DNA of 64,000 nt from assembly GCA_040219935.1 (NCBI GenBank), contig JAVJUA010000056.1, positions 117,436-181,435 on the forward strand, read 5' to 3'. A model generated the notes under the pieces. The model did not search any database and had not been told where the DNA came from. It saw only the letters and a program-made list of their open reading frames with translations. Within the stretch, counting starts at the first letter, position 1; each line of letters starts with the position of its first letter. Below are positions 35,781-44,454 of this stretch, in pieces. The stretch comes from UBA7803 sp040219935. GTDB taxonomy: Bacteria; Pseudomonadota; Gammaproteobacteria; Pseudomonadales; Azotimanducaceae. A program made the translations under genes and the position numbers.

Positions 35781-36110
35781 ATGAGAACTGCAATCGGCCT
35801 GCTGTTGGTTCTGAGCGCGTGGCTGCCGCTGGCGGCCGCCGCTCAGTCGGCCCGCGACGTCTACCCGCTGTCCAGCCATGCCGGCGTGATCGAGGACGTC
35901 GACTTCGCGTCGTCCACCATGGTGGTGAGCGGCTACCGATATGGCGTAGCCGTGGATGCGGAGGTGGAGATCGGCGGCAGCTATGGCGCCTTCACCATGC
36001 TGCGGCCGGGCATGCGCATCGCCTTCGAGTACCTGCACATCTCGGGATCGGAGCGTCTGATCGTGCTGGTGCGCGAGGTGCCGGACGGCGTAGTTCTGGA
36101 CGAGGCGTGA
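35781..36110 (+). CDS. Small exported protein, PilY2-like by position
   Basis: A 109-residue protein from ATG 35781 with GAGGAG seven bases upstream (an ATG at 35766 overlapping the pilY1 stop is an alternative). A signal peptide MRTAIGLLLVLSAWLPLAAAA is followed by a small beta-rich domain (AGVIEDVDFASSTMVVSGYRYGV). Size and place directly after pilY1 match PilY2 of Pseudomonas, but the sequence similarity could not be tested. The function of PilY2 is itself poorly known. Confidence 0.5.
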   Translation: MRTAIGLLLVLSAWLPLAAAAQSARDVYPLSSHAGVIEDVDFASSTMVVSGYRYGVAVDAEVEIGGSYGAFTMLRPGMRIAFEYLHISGSERLIVLVREVPDGVVLDEA

Positions 36111-36117
36111 CTCATTC

Positions 36118-36156
36118 GGGACCGGGTTGCCGCGATCTGTGCGGCCGGTCCCGTTT
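36118..36156 (+). terminator. Probable terminator hairpin after the pilus operon
   Basis: GGGACCGG (36118-36125) pairs with CCGGTCCC (36145-36152), with an inner CCGC/GCGG stem and a 4-nt bulge, followed by G and three T. The stem is strong, the T-run short, so termination may be partial. Confidence 0.6.
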
Positions 36157-36215
36157 CCCTGCGCCACCGCCGGCTATGCTTTGCCTCGATACGGTGCAAC
36201 CTGGCGTGGAAACGG

Positions 36216-37445
36216 ATGCTACGCGAAGTCGAGGTAGGGAAGCTTTCGGTCGGCATGTACGTGGTCGATCTCGATCGGCCGTGGCTGGAGACGCCGTTTC
36301 CGCTCCAGGGGTTCTACATCCGCAGCACCGCCGATATTCAGGCGCTGGAAGCCTTCTGTCAGGTGGTCATGGTGGACCCCCGACGGTACGACGCCAAGCT
36401 CTGCCGGAGCGTACGTACGAGCAGCCGTCGCCGATCCGGAGCCTCGGCGGGCAGCGTGAAGCGCACCTACCGGGACGCCACGCTCAACGCCACCCAGTAT
36501 CCCGAACCCCAGGAAGTCGAGTCGGAGCTCCCGGCTGCTCAGCACGCCCTCTCCCAGGGCAATGATCAGTTCGAGTCCATCTGGCAGGACCTGATCGCCC
36601 ACCGGCAGGTGCGCATCGAGTCGTTCCGCACGATCGTCGACCCGATGGTGGACAGCGTGCTGCGCAACAAGGACGCGCTGGTCACCCTGATGCGGGTTCA
36701 GAACCTCGATCGGCACACTCACGAGCATTGCCTCGCTCTCGCCGTGTGGGCGAGCCTGCTGGGCCGGCAGCTTGGCCTGCCGCCGGAGCAGATTAAGAGC
36801 CTGGCGCTGGGGTGCTCGCTGGTCGACATCGGCAAGGTGCGTGTGCCACAGGAGGTTCTGTACAAGCCCGATCGCCTCAACGACGAGGAGCTGAGCCTGG
36901 TGCGCGAGCATGTCGAACACTCTCTCGACATGGTTGAGGACATGGGGGAGCGGAACGACGCCGTGCTCGACATCGTCCGGTGGCATCACGAGCGGATGGA
37001 CGGTAGCGGCTATCCTGACGGGTTGCGGGGCGATGCCATCCCCGTCTTCGCGCGGATGGCTGGCATCGTCGACTCCTATGACGCGATGATCAGCCCGCGC
37101 GTCTATGCCGAGACGATGTCGTCGTACCAGGCGCTTGTCGAGCTGCAGGACCTCTGTCCGACCCGATTCCAATCCGAACTGGTCAATCAGTTCGTGCAGG
37201 CGATCGGGCTGTTTCCCAACGGTGCGCTGGTGGAGCTGTCGACTGGAGAGGTCGGCGTGGTCTTTGGTCAGAATCCGGGCAGGCGCCTGCGTCCGAAGGT
37301 GATGGTCATACTCGATGCGGCCAAACGTCGCTGCGATCATCTGATCATCATAGATCTGAAGAACGTTGGCGAGAAGGAGCTGCGAATCGCACGTGAGCTG
37401 GCGGCCAATGAATACGGCATCGATACGCGGGAGTACTTCCTGTGA
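36216..37445 (+). CDS. HD-GYP domain protein with degenerate HD motif
   Basis: A 409-residue protein. An N-terminal DUF3391 (VGMYVVDLDRPWLETPFPLQ) and a linker precede an HD-GYP domain: first helix THEHCLALAVWASLLGRQLG, then GCSLVDIGKVRVP, HHERMDGSGYPDG and RMAGIVDSYDAM. HD-GYP proteins hydrolyse cyclic di-GMP using a metal centre bound in part by the His-Asp pair. Here the His is replaced: V203-D204 instead of H-D, while the GYP part is intact. Catalysis may be lost or changed, and the protein could act as a c-di-GMP receptor (inference). Its stop overlaps the start of the EAL gene (GTGA), so the two are coupled. Confidence 0.88.
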   Translation: MLREVEVGKLSVGMYVVDLDRPWLETPFPLQGFYIRSTADIQALEAFCQVVMVDPRRYDAKLCRSVRTSSRRRSGASAGSVKRTYRDATLNATQYPEPQEVESELPAAQHALSQGNDQFESIWQDLIAHRQVRIESFRTIVDPMVDSVLRNKDALVTLMRVQNLDRHTHEHCLALAVWASLLGRQLGLPPEQIKSLALGCSLVDIGKVRVPQEVLYKPDRLNDEELSLVREHVEHSLDMVEDMGERNDAVLDIVRWHHERMDGSGYPDGLRGDAIPVFARMAGIVDSYDAMISPRVYAETMSSYQALVELQDLCPTRFQSELVNQFVQAIGLFPNGALVELSTGEVGVVFGQNPGRRLRPKVMVILDAAKRRCDHLIIIDLKNVGEKELRIARELAANEYGIDTREYFL

Positions 37446-38713
37446 CCCGTCCCCGTCCGGTGCTCGTCGTCGACAACGTGTCCCGAGGCAACGGCGGTGA
37501 GGACGAGGTCACGGCCGTCTGTGTGGTGTCGCTGGAGGGCGTCGGCCGCATCACCAGCCTGCTGGGCAGCGAGGCGGCGGGAAATGCCACCATCGAGTTC
37601 GCGTCCCGGCTCGGGCAGATGCTGCGGGACGGTGATCAGCGCATCCAGATCAACGAATCGAAGTACTGCCTGCTGCTGCGCGGCCTGAAGGACCGGAATC
37701 ATACGTTGTTGGCCGGCATGAAGCTTGAACGCCTGTTCGAAGCGCCGTTCGACTACGATCAGTCGGCCGTGCCACTGCAGGTGCGCGCGGGACTGGCCTA
37801 TGGCAACAGCGATGAGGCAGATGCGGAATCGCTGTTCCGGGTGGCCGAGACGGCCCGTGAGCTGGCGCGGGCGCGCGGCCGCGTCTACGAGGTGGCGGAC
37901 GCCCTGGTCATGGCCGACGTGCAGCGGCAGTGGCGGCTCAACGACGAGGTGGACGAAGCGCTCTACCAGCACCACATCAAGCTCTATTACCAGCCGAAGG
38001 TGATGGCCGGTGACCATGCGCTGGCAGGTGCCGAGGGCCTGGTGCGCTGGGAGCACGAGAGCGGCCTGCTGATGCCGGGGCAGTTTCTGCCGCACCTGCA
38101 GCCCGAGAAGATGATCGCCCTGACCCGGCACGTGGTGCGGCAGTGCGTCCGCGACCTGGCCGGCGACGCGACCCTGCCGCCGCTGTCGTTCAACGTCGAC
38201 CCCGACCTGCTGCTGCGCTGCGACCTCACGACGCTGGTGCTCGAGGAGCTGGCCATGTGGAGCGTCGATCCCGCGCGTCTGGTCGTCGAGGTCACCGAGA
38301 ACGGAATCATGGAGCATCTGGACGTGATGCTGGCGGAGTTTGCCGCCCTGCGGGAGCGCGGCGTCCGGGTCTCCATGGACGACTTCGGCACCGGTCACTC
38401 GTCGCTGGCGCAGTTCCGGCATCTGCCGGTGGACGAGCTGAAGATCGATCGCAGCTTCGTGTTCAACGTTGACAGCGACGAGGTCAGCCGCTACCTGGTG
38501 ACGCTGATGACCGATCTCGGCCACTACTTCGGCAAGCAGGTGGTCGCTGAGGGCGTCGAGAACCTGCAGGTCGCCGAGGTGCTGCGTAGCGCTGGCTGCG
38601 ACGTGCTGCAGGGCTTCTGCTTCAGCCCGCCGCTGGCGCGCACCGAGTTCACCCGCTGGGCGGACAGCCATGCCGCCGCCCTGAGCGGCCCCAGCCTCGA
38701 TCCCTCGGCCTGA
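37442..38713 (+). CDS. EAL-domain cyclic di-GMP phosphodiesterase with degenerate GGDEF-like N-terminus
   Basis: A 423-residue protein from GTG 37442. Residues about 15-165 look like a worn GGDEF domain without a G-G-D-E-F signature. The EAL domain follows: YYQPKV, AEGLVRWEH (E-G-L in place of E-A-L, catalytic Glu kept), VEVTEN, MDDFGTGHSSL, LKIDRSFV, VVAEGVEN and LQGFCFSPPL. All metal- and substrate-binding acidic residues that I can match are present, so c-di-GMP hydrolysis is likely. It is coupled to the HD-GYP gene and set within the type IV pilus locus, which suggests control of pilus or twitching functions. Confidence 0.88.
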   Translation: MTRPRPVLVVDNVSRGNGGEDEVTAVCVVSLEGVGRITSLLGSEAAGNATIEFASRLGQMLRDGDQRIQINESKYCLLLRGLKDRNHTLLAGMKLERLFEAPFDYDQSAVPLQVRAGLAYGNSDEADAESLFRVAETARELARARGRVYEVADALVMADVQRQWRLNDEVDEALYQHHIKLYYQPKVMAGDHALAGAEGLVRWEHESGLLMPGQFLPHLQPEKMIALTRHVVRQCVRDLAGDATLPPLSFNVDPDLLLRCDLTTLVLEELAMWSVDPARLVVEVTENGIMEHLDVMLAEFAALRERGVRVSMDDFGTGHSSLAQFRHLPVDELKIDRSFVFNVDSDEVSRYLVTLMTDLGHYFGKQVVAEGVENLQVAEVLRSAGCDVLQGFCFSPPLARTEFTRWADSHAAALSGPSLDPSA

Positions 38714-38761
38714 ACTCTCCCTCGGCCTGAGCTCTCCTGTGGCCTGAGCGCGCGTGCGCGT

Positions 38762-39343
38762 TCACGGCGGGCAGCGTACGTTGTCGCCACCGGGCCGATT
38801 GACGATGCCATCGCCATCGCTGTCAACGCCCGGGCGGGTGCGTCCGCCAGCGTTGAGGATGACCAGCCTCGCCAGGTCCAGACGGCCTTCCGGCGGGCAG
38901 TAGAGCAGGGTGCCGTTCTGCCATTGGGTGTAGCCTCTGGGTTGGAACTGCAGGTAGCTGCGGTTGCGGAACGACCGCCAGTAGACCCTTGCGCCGGGGC
39001 GCAGCGCCGGCAGTGCCCTGACCACGCGGTCGTCGTCGTCGACCTGGCCGTTGCCGTTCCCGTCAAGGAACACCAGCGTGCCCAGATGCCACTGGTCTCT
39101 GCCGAGGCAGTGGCCATGGGCGCCCGGGCACATGGTGACGGTGCTGCGCCTCAGAATGGCCTCGCTGCGCGCCAGCGCCACGGCACCCACGAGCTGATTG
39201 GCCGCCGCGGCGCTGACGTGCTGGTTGACCATGCGGCTGAATGCCGGCAGCGCCAGCGATGCCGCCACGGCGGCCACGGCCAGGGTGATCAGCATCTCGA
39301 TGACGGTGAAGGCGCGATGGCGCATGCCGCCATTGCGCGCCAC
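38762..39343 (-). CDS. fimT: GspH/FimT-type pseudopilin (second copy)
   Basis: A 193-residue prepilin from GTG 39343, or 187 residues from ATG 39325. A leader ending RHRA precedes FTVIEMLITLAVAAVAASLA (Glu5 present). ARSEAILRRSTVTMCPG, GTLVFLDGNGNGQVD and the closing cysteine are typical of FimT, which in several species binds DNA for natural transformation. It faces the c-di-GMP genes and lies next to pilR, as fimT does in Pseudomonas. Most likely a minor pilin; a DNA-binding role is a guess. Confidence 0.8.
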   Translation of the reverse strand: MARNGGMRHRAFTVIEMLITLAVAAVAASLALPAFSRMVNQHVSAAAANQLVGAVALARSEAILRRSTVTMCPGAHGHCLGRDQWHLGTLVFLDGNGNGQVDDDDRVVRALPALRPGARVYWRSFRNRSYLQFQPRGYTQWQNGTLLYCPPEGRLDLARLVILNAGGRTRPGVDSDGDGIVNRPGGDNVRCPP

Positions 39344-39421
39344 GCAGGGTCCGCCGCACAGCGGCCGGGCGCCGGCTCAGCGCGCCGACATCGCGGTCTG
39401 CGTGTGTGCGCCGTCGCCGTG

Positions 39422-40828
39422 CTACTCGAGCTGCAGCTTCTTCAGCCGGTAGCGCAGCGCCCGGAAGGTGATGCCGAGCTGCTTGGCGGCGGCGGTCTTG
39501 TTCCAGCGTGTCGCTTCCAGAGCCTGGGTGATGAGGTCACGCTCGATACGCTCCAGGTACGACTCCAGCGACTCTCCCTCCGGCAGCCGCGTCGCGGTGC
39601 CGGCGGGGGCAGGCGGCGGCGTGACGGCGGCGGAAGCGGTCACCGACGCGGGTTCGGCGACGGCACCCCCGAGCTGCAGGTCCTGGGGCGAGATGGTGGC
39701 GCCGTCGCACAGCGTGAAGGCCCGCTCAAGCACGTTCTCCAGCTCGCGGACGTTGCCGGGGAAGGGGTGCTTCTCCAGCACGGCCATGGCATCGCGGCTG
39801 ATGGCGGGACACTTCTGGCCGTACTCGTCGGCCAGCCGCGCGAGCACGTGGGTAGCCAGCTCGGCGATGTCCTCCGGCCGCTCACGCAGGCTCGGCATGG
39901 GCAGCTCGATGACGTTCAGGCGGTAGTAGAGATCCTGCCGGAAGCGCCCCTCGGCCACCTCGCGCGCCAGGTCCTTGTGGGTCGCGCAGAGAATGCGCAC
40001 GTCGATGGCGTGCTCCTGGGGCGAGCCCACGGCCCGAACCGCCTTCTCCTGAATGGCCCGCAGCAGCTTGACCTGCATGGACAGCGGCAGGTCGGCGACC
40101 TCGTCGAGAAACAGGGTGCCGCTCTCGGCCGCCTGGAACAGCCCTTCCTTGTCGGCGACCGCCCCGGTGAAGCTGCCTTTGACGTGGCCGAAGAACTCGC
40201 TCTCCATGAGCTCGCTCGGAATCGCGCCGCAGTTCACGGCCACGAACGCCGCTTCCGCTCTGGGCCCCTGGGCATGGATCAGTCGAGCCGCGACCTCCTT
40301 GCCGGATCCCGATTCCCCGCTCAGGTAGATGGGCGCCTGACTGCGCGCCAGACGCGCGATCTGCTGGCGCAGGCGCGCCATGGCTGGCGAGCTGCCGATC
40401 AGGCGCACGGCGCCGTCCGGCGGCGTCGACGGCACGGCTTTGAGCTTCAGGGCCGATTCCACCAGGCTGCGTAGCTGCTCGAGATCCACCGGCTTCTGCA
40501 GAAAGTCGAAAGCGCCCGCCTTCAGGGCGTTGATGGCGACGTCCATGCTGCCGAAGGCGGTGATCACGGCCACCGGCAGGCCCGGATGCCGCTCGCCGAT
40601 TTCGGTGACCAGCTCGATGCCGTTGCCGTCGGGCAGGTGCAGATCGGTGAGGACCAGGTCGTAGTCGGCATCCGCCAGGCGACGACGGGCGGCCGCCAGA
40701 TCTTCGGCCGCATCGGTGGCAAGCCCCATGCGGCCGAGCGTGATCTCCAGCAGCTCGCGGATGTCCGGTTCGTCGTCGATCACCAGCACCCGCTTGCCGG
40801 CGGTCTGGGCTGTCTTTCGGTCGGTCAT
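39422..40828 (-). CDS. pilR: Sigma-54-dependent response regulator PilR
   Basis: A 468-residue NtrC-type regulator from ATG 40828 (CGGAGC upstream). The receiver domain has VLVIDDEPD and the phospho-acceptor Asp in VLTDLHLPDG; the AAA+ domain has Walker A GESGSGKE, GSFTGA (the sigma-54 contact loop, G-S-F-T-G-A as in known PilR) and Walker B TLFLDEVADL; the C-terminal Fis-type helix-turn-helix is TAAAKQLGITFRALRYRLKKL. It activates pilin transcription with RpoN. It lies 13 bp after its kinase gene. Confidence 0.95.
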   Translation of the reverse strand: MTDRKTAQTAGKRVLVIDDEPDIRELLEITLGRMGLATDAAEDLAAARRRLADADYDLVLTDLHLPDGNGIELVTEIGERHPGLPVAVITAFGSMDVAINALKAGAFDFLQKPVDLEQLRSLVESALKLKAVPSTPPDGAVRLIGSSPAMARLRQQIARLARSQAPIYLSGESGSGKEVAARLIHAQGPRAEAAFVAVNCGAIPSELMESEFFGHVKGSFTGAVADKEGLFQAAESGTLFLDEVADLPLSMQVKLLRAIQEKAVRAVGSPQEHAIDVRILCATHKDLAREVAEGRFRQDLYYRLNVIELPMPSLRERPEDIAELATHVLARLADEYGQKCPAISRDAMAVLEKHPFPGNVRELENVLERAFTLCDGATISPQDLQLGGAVAEPASVTASAAVTPPPAPAGTATRLPEGESLESYLERIERDLITQALEATRWNKTAAAKQLGITFRALRYRLKKLQLE

Positions 40829-40841
40829 CGGCAAGCTCCGA

Positions 40842-42467
40842 TCAGGCGATGATGCGGTCCGGGTGGCTGAAGGTGATGCGGAAGCACGCACCGCCCTCAC
40901 CATGACGATAGTACGTCAGGCGCGCTTCGTTGGCCTCGCACAGCTCCCGGGACAGGTACAGGCCGAGCCCGGTGCCACCGTGGCTGGTGGAGAAGAACGG
41001 TTCGAACAGCGAAGCGACCTGGCCATCCGGCACGCCGCTGCCGTGGTCGACGACGTTCAGATAGGGCCGCTCGGTACGGGGATCGATGCCGCCTTCGAGG
41101 CGTACCCAGGCGCCGCCGCTTTGCTCGCGGCTGTGGCGGACGGCGTTGTTGACCAGGTTGGTGAGCACCTGATCGAGCTGGGTGCGGTCGACCCGGATCT
41201 CGGTGTCCGGCGGACGTACCGTCAGCTCGATGCTGGCGTCCGGGGCGGAGTCACGATAGGTGGCCACGAAGCTCTGGAGATGGTCGTGCAGGTTGAGACG
41301 CACGGGGGTTGCCGGCCGGCGCCGGGAAGTCTGCAGAACGTTCTCCACCACGCCGTTCATGCGCTGACAGTGGTTGTGGATGATCTCGGTGAGTCGGCGG
41401 TCGCCTTTCTCGAGCCCGTGCGACTCGCGCAAGAGCTGCGCGGCGTGGCTGATGGCCCCGAGAGGATTGCGGATCTCGTGGGCAATGCTCGCGGACAATC
41501 GGCCGAGCGATGCCAGCTTGAGCTGCTGCGCCTGCTGCTGAATCTCCGAGGTGTCCTCGAGAAAGATGGTCAGGTCGGCGTCGGGATCATCGTTGCGGAC
41601 CGGCGAGAAGTTGGCGCGCACCTCCGGCGTGTCGGTACCCACCTGAAACGGGGGCGCGCGCAGCTCGTTGTCGGCGCGCCACGCCGCAAGGCGCTCCTGC
41701 AGCACAGACGGCAGCCGCTCCAGCTCCTGCCCCGGCGGCAGGCCGAGCAGGGCGCGGGCGGACTGGTTGGACATGCGCACCCGGCCATCCCGGTCGACGA
41801 CCACGATGCCGGTGCGCATGCGTTGCACGATCTGGCGGTTGACCCGTTCCAGGTCGGCCAGCTCCGCTGACTGGGTCAGCGCGCGGATGTCGTTGTCGCG
41901 CACCCGCTGCGACAGGTACTGCAGCACCAGCGCGGCGGCGAAGAAAAGAGCGCCCAGCACCCCGGCCTGGAAGTAGTCGTCGTGCAGGTCGGGCCACGAC
42001 AGCGACAGATAGAACTCCTGATAGAGCACGGCGATGGCGGCGAAGGCGGCCAGCATCAGCGCGATGCGCCCGGTGACCAGGATCGCGCCGGTGGCGACGC
42101 TGGCCAGCACCAGCAGGCCGACGCCGCTGCCGACGCCGCCGCTGGTGTGCATGAGCAGGGTCAGCACCGCGATGTCGAACACCACCAGAACCGAGGCGAT
42201 GAGCTGGGCGCGGAACAGACGACGGGGGATGACCTGAATCAGCACCACGGTGAGGATGTTGATGCCGCAGTAGCCGAGCGCGATGCGCAGGTACAGACCG
42301 GGGGCCAGGCTGCCGAGCTCGCTGCCCACCAGGCTCTGCAGAAAGACCGTGACCAGGCCCAGCCCTACCAGCAGCCGGTAGTAGCTGTAGATCTTCAGCA
42401 GGTTCAGGTTGAGCGCGTAGCGGCGGCGCTCTATCTCCTCGAGAATTTCAGCGCGTTGCGCCAGCAT
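40842..42467 (-). CDS. pilS: Sensor histidine kinase PilS
   Basis: A 541-residue membrane kinase. Six hydrophobic helices occupy about residues 25-195, followed by a PAS domain (GIVVVDRDGRVRMSNQSA), the dimerisation domain with the phospho-His in SIAHEIRNPLGAI and an ATPase domain (NLVNNAVRHS, VVDHGSGVP, GTGLGLYL). In Pseudomonas, PilS monitors PilA in the membrane and controls PilR. The pairing with pilR here is the same. Confidence 0.95.
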   Translation of the reverse strand: MLAQRAEILEEIERRRYALNLNLLKIYSYYRLLVGLGLVTVFLQSLVGSELGSLAPGLYLRIALGYCGINILTVVLIQVIPRRLFRAQLIASVLVVFDIAVLTLLMHTSGGVGSGVGLLVLASVATGAILVTGRIALMLAAFAAIAVLYQEFYLSLSWPDLHDDYFQAGVLGALFFAAALVLQYLSQRVRDNDIRALTQSAELADLERVNRQIVQRMRTGIVVVDRDGRVRMSNQSARALLGLPPGQELERLPSVLQERLAAWRADNELRAPPFQVGTDTPEVRANFSPVRNDDPDADLTIFLEDTSEIQQQAQQLKLASLGRLSASIAHEIRNPLGAISHAAQLLRESHGLEKGDRRLTEIIHNHCQRMNGVVENVLQTSRRRPATPVRLNLHDHLQSFVATYRDSAPDASIELTVRPPDTEIRVDRTQLDQVLTNLVNNAVRHSREQSGGAWVRLEGGIDPRTERPYLNVVDHGSGVPDGQVASLFEPFFSTSHGGTGLGLYLSRELCEANEARLTYYRHGEGGACFRITFSHPDRIIA

Positions 42468-42482
42468 CTCGGGCAGGCCCGG

Positions 42483-43400
42483 TCAATTGGCCTGCTTCAG
42501 CTTGATCGGCGGCGGCACGTCGGGCCGGTCCAGCAGCCCGAGCGTCATCATGTTGGTCCAGGAGCGGTCGCGATTGCGGATCTGCTCGGTGAGCACCAGG
42601 TTGCCGTCGGCGTCGAACGCCGGGTAGTCCGGAAAATTGCGGGCCAGCACCGCCAGGGCGTCGTTGGCGGCGTCCTCGAGGCCGAGCTTGTAGTTGGCTT
42701 CCACCAGCAGCGCCAGCGCGTCCGGCACGGCATCCGCCTTCGAGTAGTTCTCGATGATGAAGCGGGCGCGGTTGGCGGCAGCCACGTGGGCGCCGCGTTC
42801 CATGTAGAAGCTGGCGACGTTGAGCTCGGCGCGGGCCAGCAGGTTGCGCAGGTACAACATGCGTTGCCGGGCATCGGGCGCGTAGGCGCTGTCCGGAAAG
42901 CGGCTGAGCAGCAGGGCGAAATCGGCGTAGGCTTCGCGCGCCGATGTCATGTCGCGCTTCGAGAGGTCGGTGGCGAACAGCCGGTCCATGATGCTGCGAT
43001 TGCGGTTGTAGGCAGCCAGGCCCTTCAGGTAGTAGGCGTAGTCGACGTTCGGGTGCTGCGGGTGCAGGCGGATGAAGCGGTCGGCCGCGCCGCGCGCAGC
43101 ATCCGGGTCGAAGCCCATGTAGTGGGCGTAGATCAGCTCGAGCTGCGCCTGCTCGGCGTAGCGCCCGAAGGGAAAGCGCGCTTCCAGCCGCCCCAGGGCC
43201 TCCACGGCCTGCTGGTAGTTGCCGGCGCGCAGGCTGCGCTGCACGTTGCGATAGAGGAGCTGCTCGGTGGCATTGATGTCGGCGTCGACGTCGTCGTTCT
43301 TGTCCTTGCCGCCCCAGAACGGGATCAGCGAGCAGCCGCTCAGCAGAACGGCGGCGAGGAGCAGGGCAGGCCAGCCGAAGCGGCTGCGGGTGTCGATCAT
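42483..43400 (-). CDS. bamD: Outer-membrane assembly lipoprotein BamD
   Basis: A 305-residue lipoprotein: the signal peptide ends in the lipobox LLSGC, so the Cys is lipidated after cleavage by the LspA encoded in this window. Five TPR-like repeats follow, with the family markers EQAQLELIYAHY, ADRFIRLHPQHPNVDYAYYLKG and RFPDSAYAPDARQRM. It is the essential partner of BamA in inserting beta-barrel proteins. It is divergent from rluD, the usual arrangement. Confidence 0.95.
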   Translation of the reverse strand: MIDTRSRFGWPALLLAAVLLSGCSLIPFWGGKDKNDDVDADINATEQLLYRNVQRSLRAGNYQQAVEALGRLEARFPFGRYAEQAQLELIYAHYMGFDPDAARGAADRFIRLHPQHPNVDYAYYLKGLAAYNRNRSIMDRLFATDLSKRDMTSAREAYADFALLLSRFPDSAYAPDARQRMLYLRNLLARAELNVASFYMERGAHVAAANRARFIIENYSKADAVPDALALLVEANYKLGLEDAANDALAVLARNFPDYPAFDADGNLVLTEQIRNRDRSWTNMMTLGLLDRPDVPPPIKLKQAN

Positions 43401-43447
43401 GTCGAATGACTCTTGGTCGGCGGGCGCAATGCCCGCGAAACTTCGCT

Positions 43448-43475
43448 AATGTAACGATCTGCTTCGTGGTTGCAA
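43448..43475 (-). promoter_or_regulatory. Candidate sigma-70 promoter of bamD
   Basis: On the minus strand TTGCAA (43470-43475) and TACATT (complement of 43448-43453) are 16 bp apart, about 48 bp before the bamD ATG. Each box matches the consensus at four of six positions. Confidence 0.45.
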
Positions 43476-43494
43476 CCCGGGATCCCGCCGACCG

Positions 43495-44454
43495 ATGACC
43501 AGCATTCGCCGCAGCGCCTTGGTGCCGCCCGCCCTGGGAGGCCAGCGTGCCGACCGCGTAGCCGCCACCCTGTTCCCGGAGTTCTCCCGGGTGCTGCTGG
43601 CGGGCTGGCTCGACGACGGCTCCCTGATGGTGAACGGTGCGGCGATCAAGCCGAAGACCCGCCTGGTGGGCGGCGAGACCCTGAGCCTCGACGCCACGCC
43701 ACCCGATCGTGAGGATTGGACCGCGGCCGAGCCGGTGCCGTTCCACGTGCTCTACGAGGACGATGATCTGCTGGTGATCGACAAGCCGGCCGGCGTGGTG
43801 GTGCACCCGGGTGCGGGCAACCTGAGCGGCACCCTGGTCAATGGCCTGCTGGCCTACCGCCCGGCGCTGCGCCAGCTACCGCGGGCCGGCATCGTCCACC
43901 GGCTGGACAAGGACACCAGCGGCATCATGCTGGTGGCCGCCAGCCTGCAGTCCCAGCTCACGCTCAGCCGGGCATTGGCCCGCCGCGCCGTGTCGCGCCG
44001 CTATCTGGCGGTGGTGGAGGGGCCCATGACCGGCGGTCTGGACATCGACCGCCCCATCGGCCGCGATCCGCAGCGGCGCACCCGCCAGGCGGTTCGCGAC
44101 GATGGCCGTCCGGCGCTGACCCGGGTGCGCGTGCTGCAGCGGTTCGAGGTGCACACCGTGGTGGAGGCGACGCTGGAGACTGGTCGCACCCACCAGATCC
44201 GCGTGCACCTGTCCTCCGTGGGCCATCCGCTGGTGGGCGACCGCCGCTATGGTGCCCGCGGGCGCGTGCCGCCCGCAGCGTCGGCCGAGCTGGTGGATCG
44301 AATTCACGGCTTTCCGCGCCAGGCGCTGCATGCCGCCCGGCTCGGGTTCGTGCATCCCACCTCCGGCGAGACCCTGCAGCTCGAGGCGCCGGTGCCCCGA
44401 GACCTCGCGGAGCTGATCGCCGCGCTCGGGCAGGGAGCCGGGAATGCGCGCTGA
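43495..44454 (+). CDS. rluD: 23S rRNA pseudouridine synthase RluD
   Basis: A 319-residue enzyme. An S4-like N-terminal domain (ADRVAATLFPEFSRVLLAGWL) precedes the catalytic domain with VIDKPAGVVVHPG and the HRLDKDTSG motif containing the catalytic Asp; GRTHQIRVHLSSVGHPLVGD closes the active site. RluD modifies helix 69 of 23S rRNA. It overlaps pgeF by 11 bp and is divergent from bamD, as in E. coli and Pseudomonas. Confidence 0.95.
   Translation: MTSIRRSALVPPALGGQRADRVAATLFPEFSRVLLAGWLDDGSLMVNGAAIKPKTRLVGGETLSLDATPPDREDWTAAEPVPFHVLYEDDDLLVIDKPAGVVVHPGAGNLSGTLVNGLLAYRPALRQLPRAGIVHRLDKDTSGIMLVAASLQSQLTLSRALARRAVSRRYLAVVEGPMTGGLDIDRPIGRDPQRRTRQAVRDDGRPALTRVRVLQRFEVHTVVEATLETGRTHQIRVHLSSVGHPLVGDRRYGARGRVPPAASAELVDRIHGFPRQALHAARLGFVHPTSGETLQLEAPVPRDLAELIAALGQGAGNAR

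Noticed and set aside
39422..40828. GSFTGA instead of GAFTGA in PilR as a possible defect
   Set aside because: G-S-F-T-G-A occurs in established PilR proteins, so it is not unusual.
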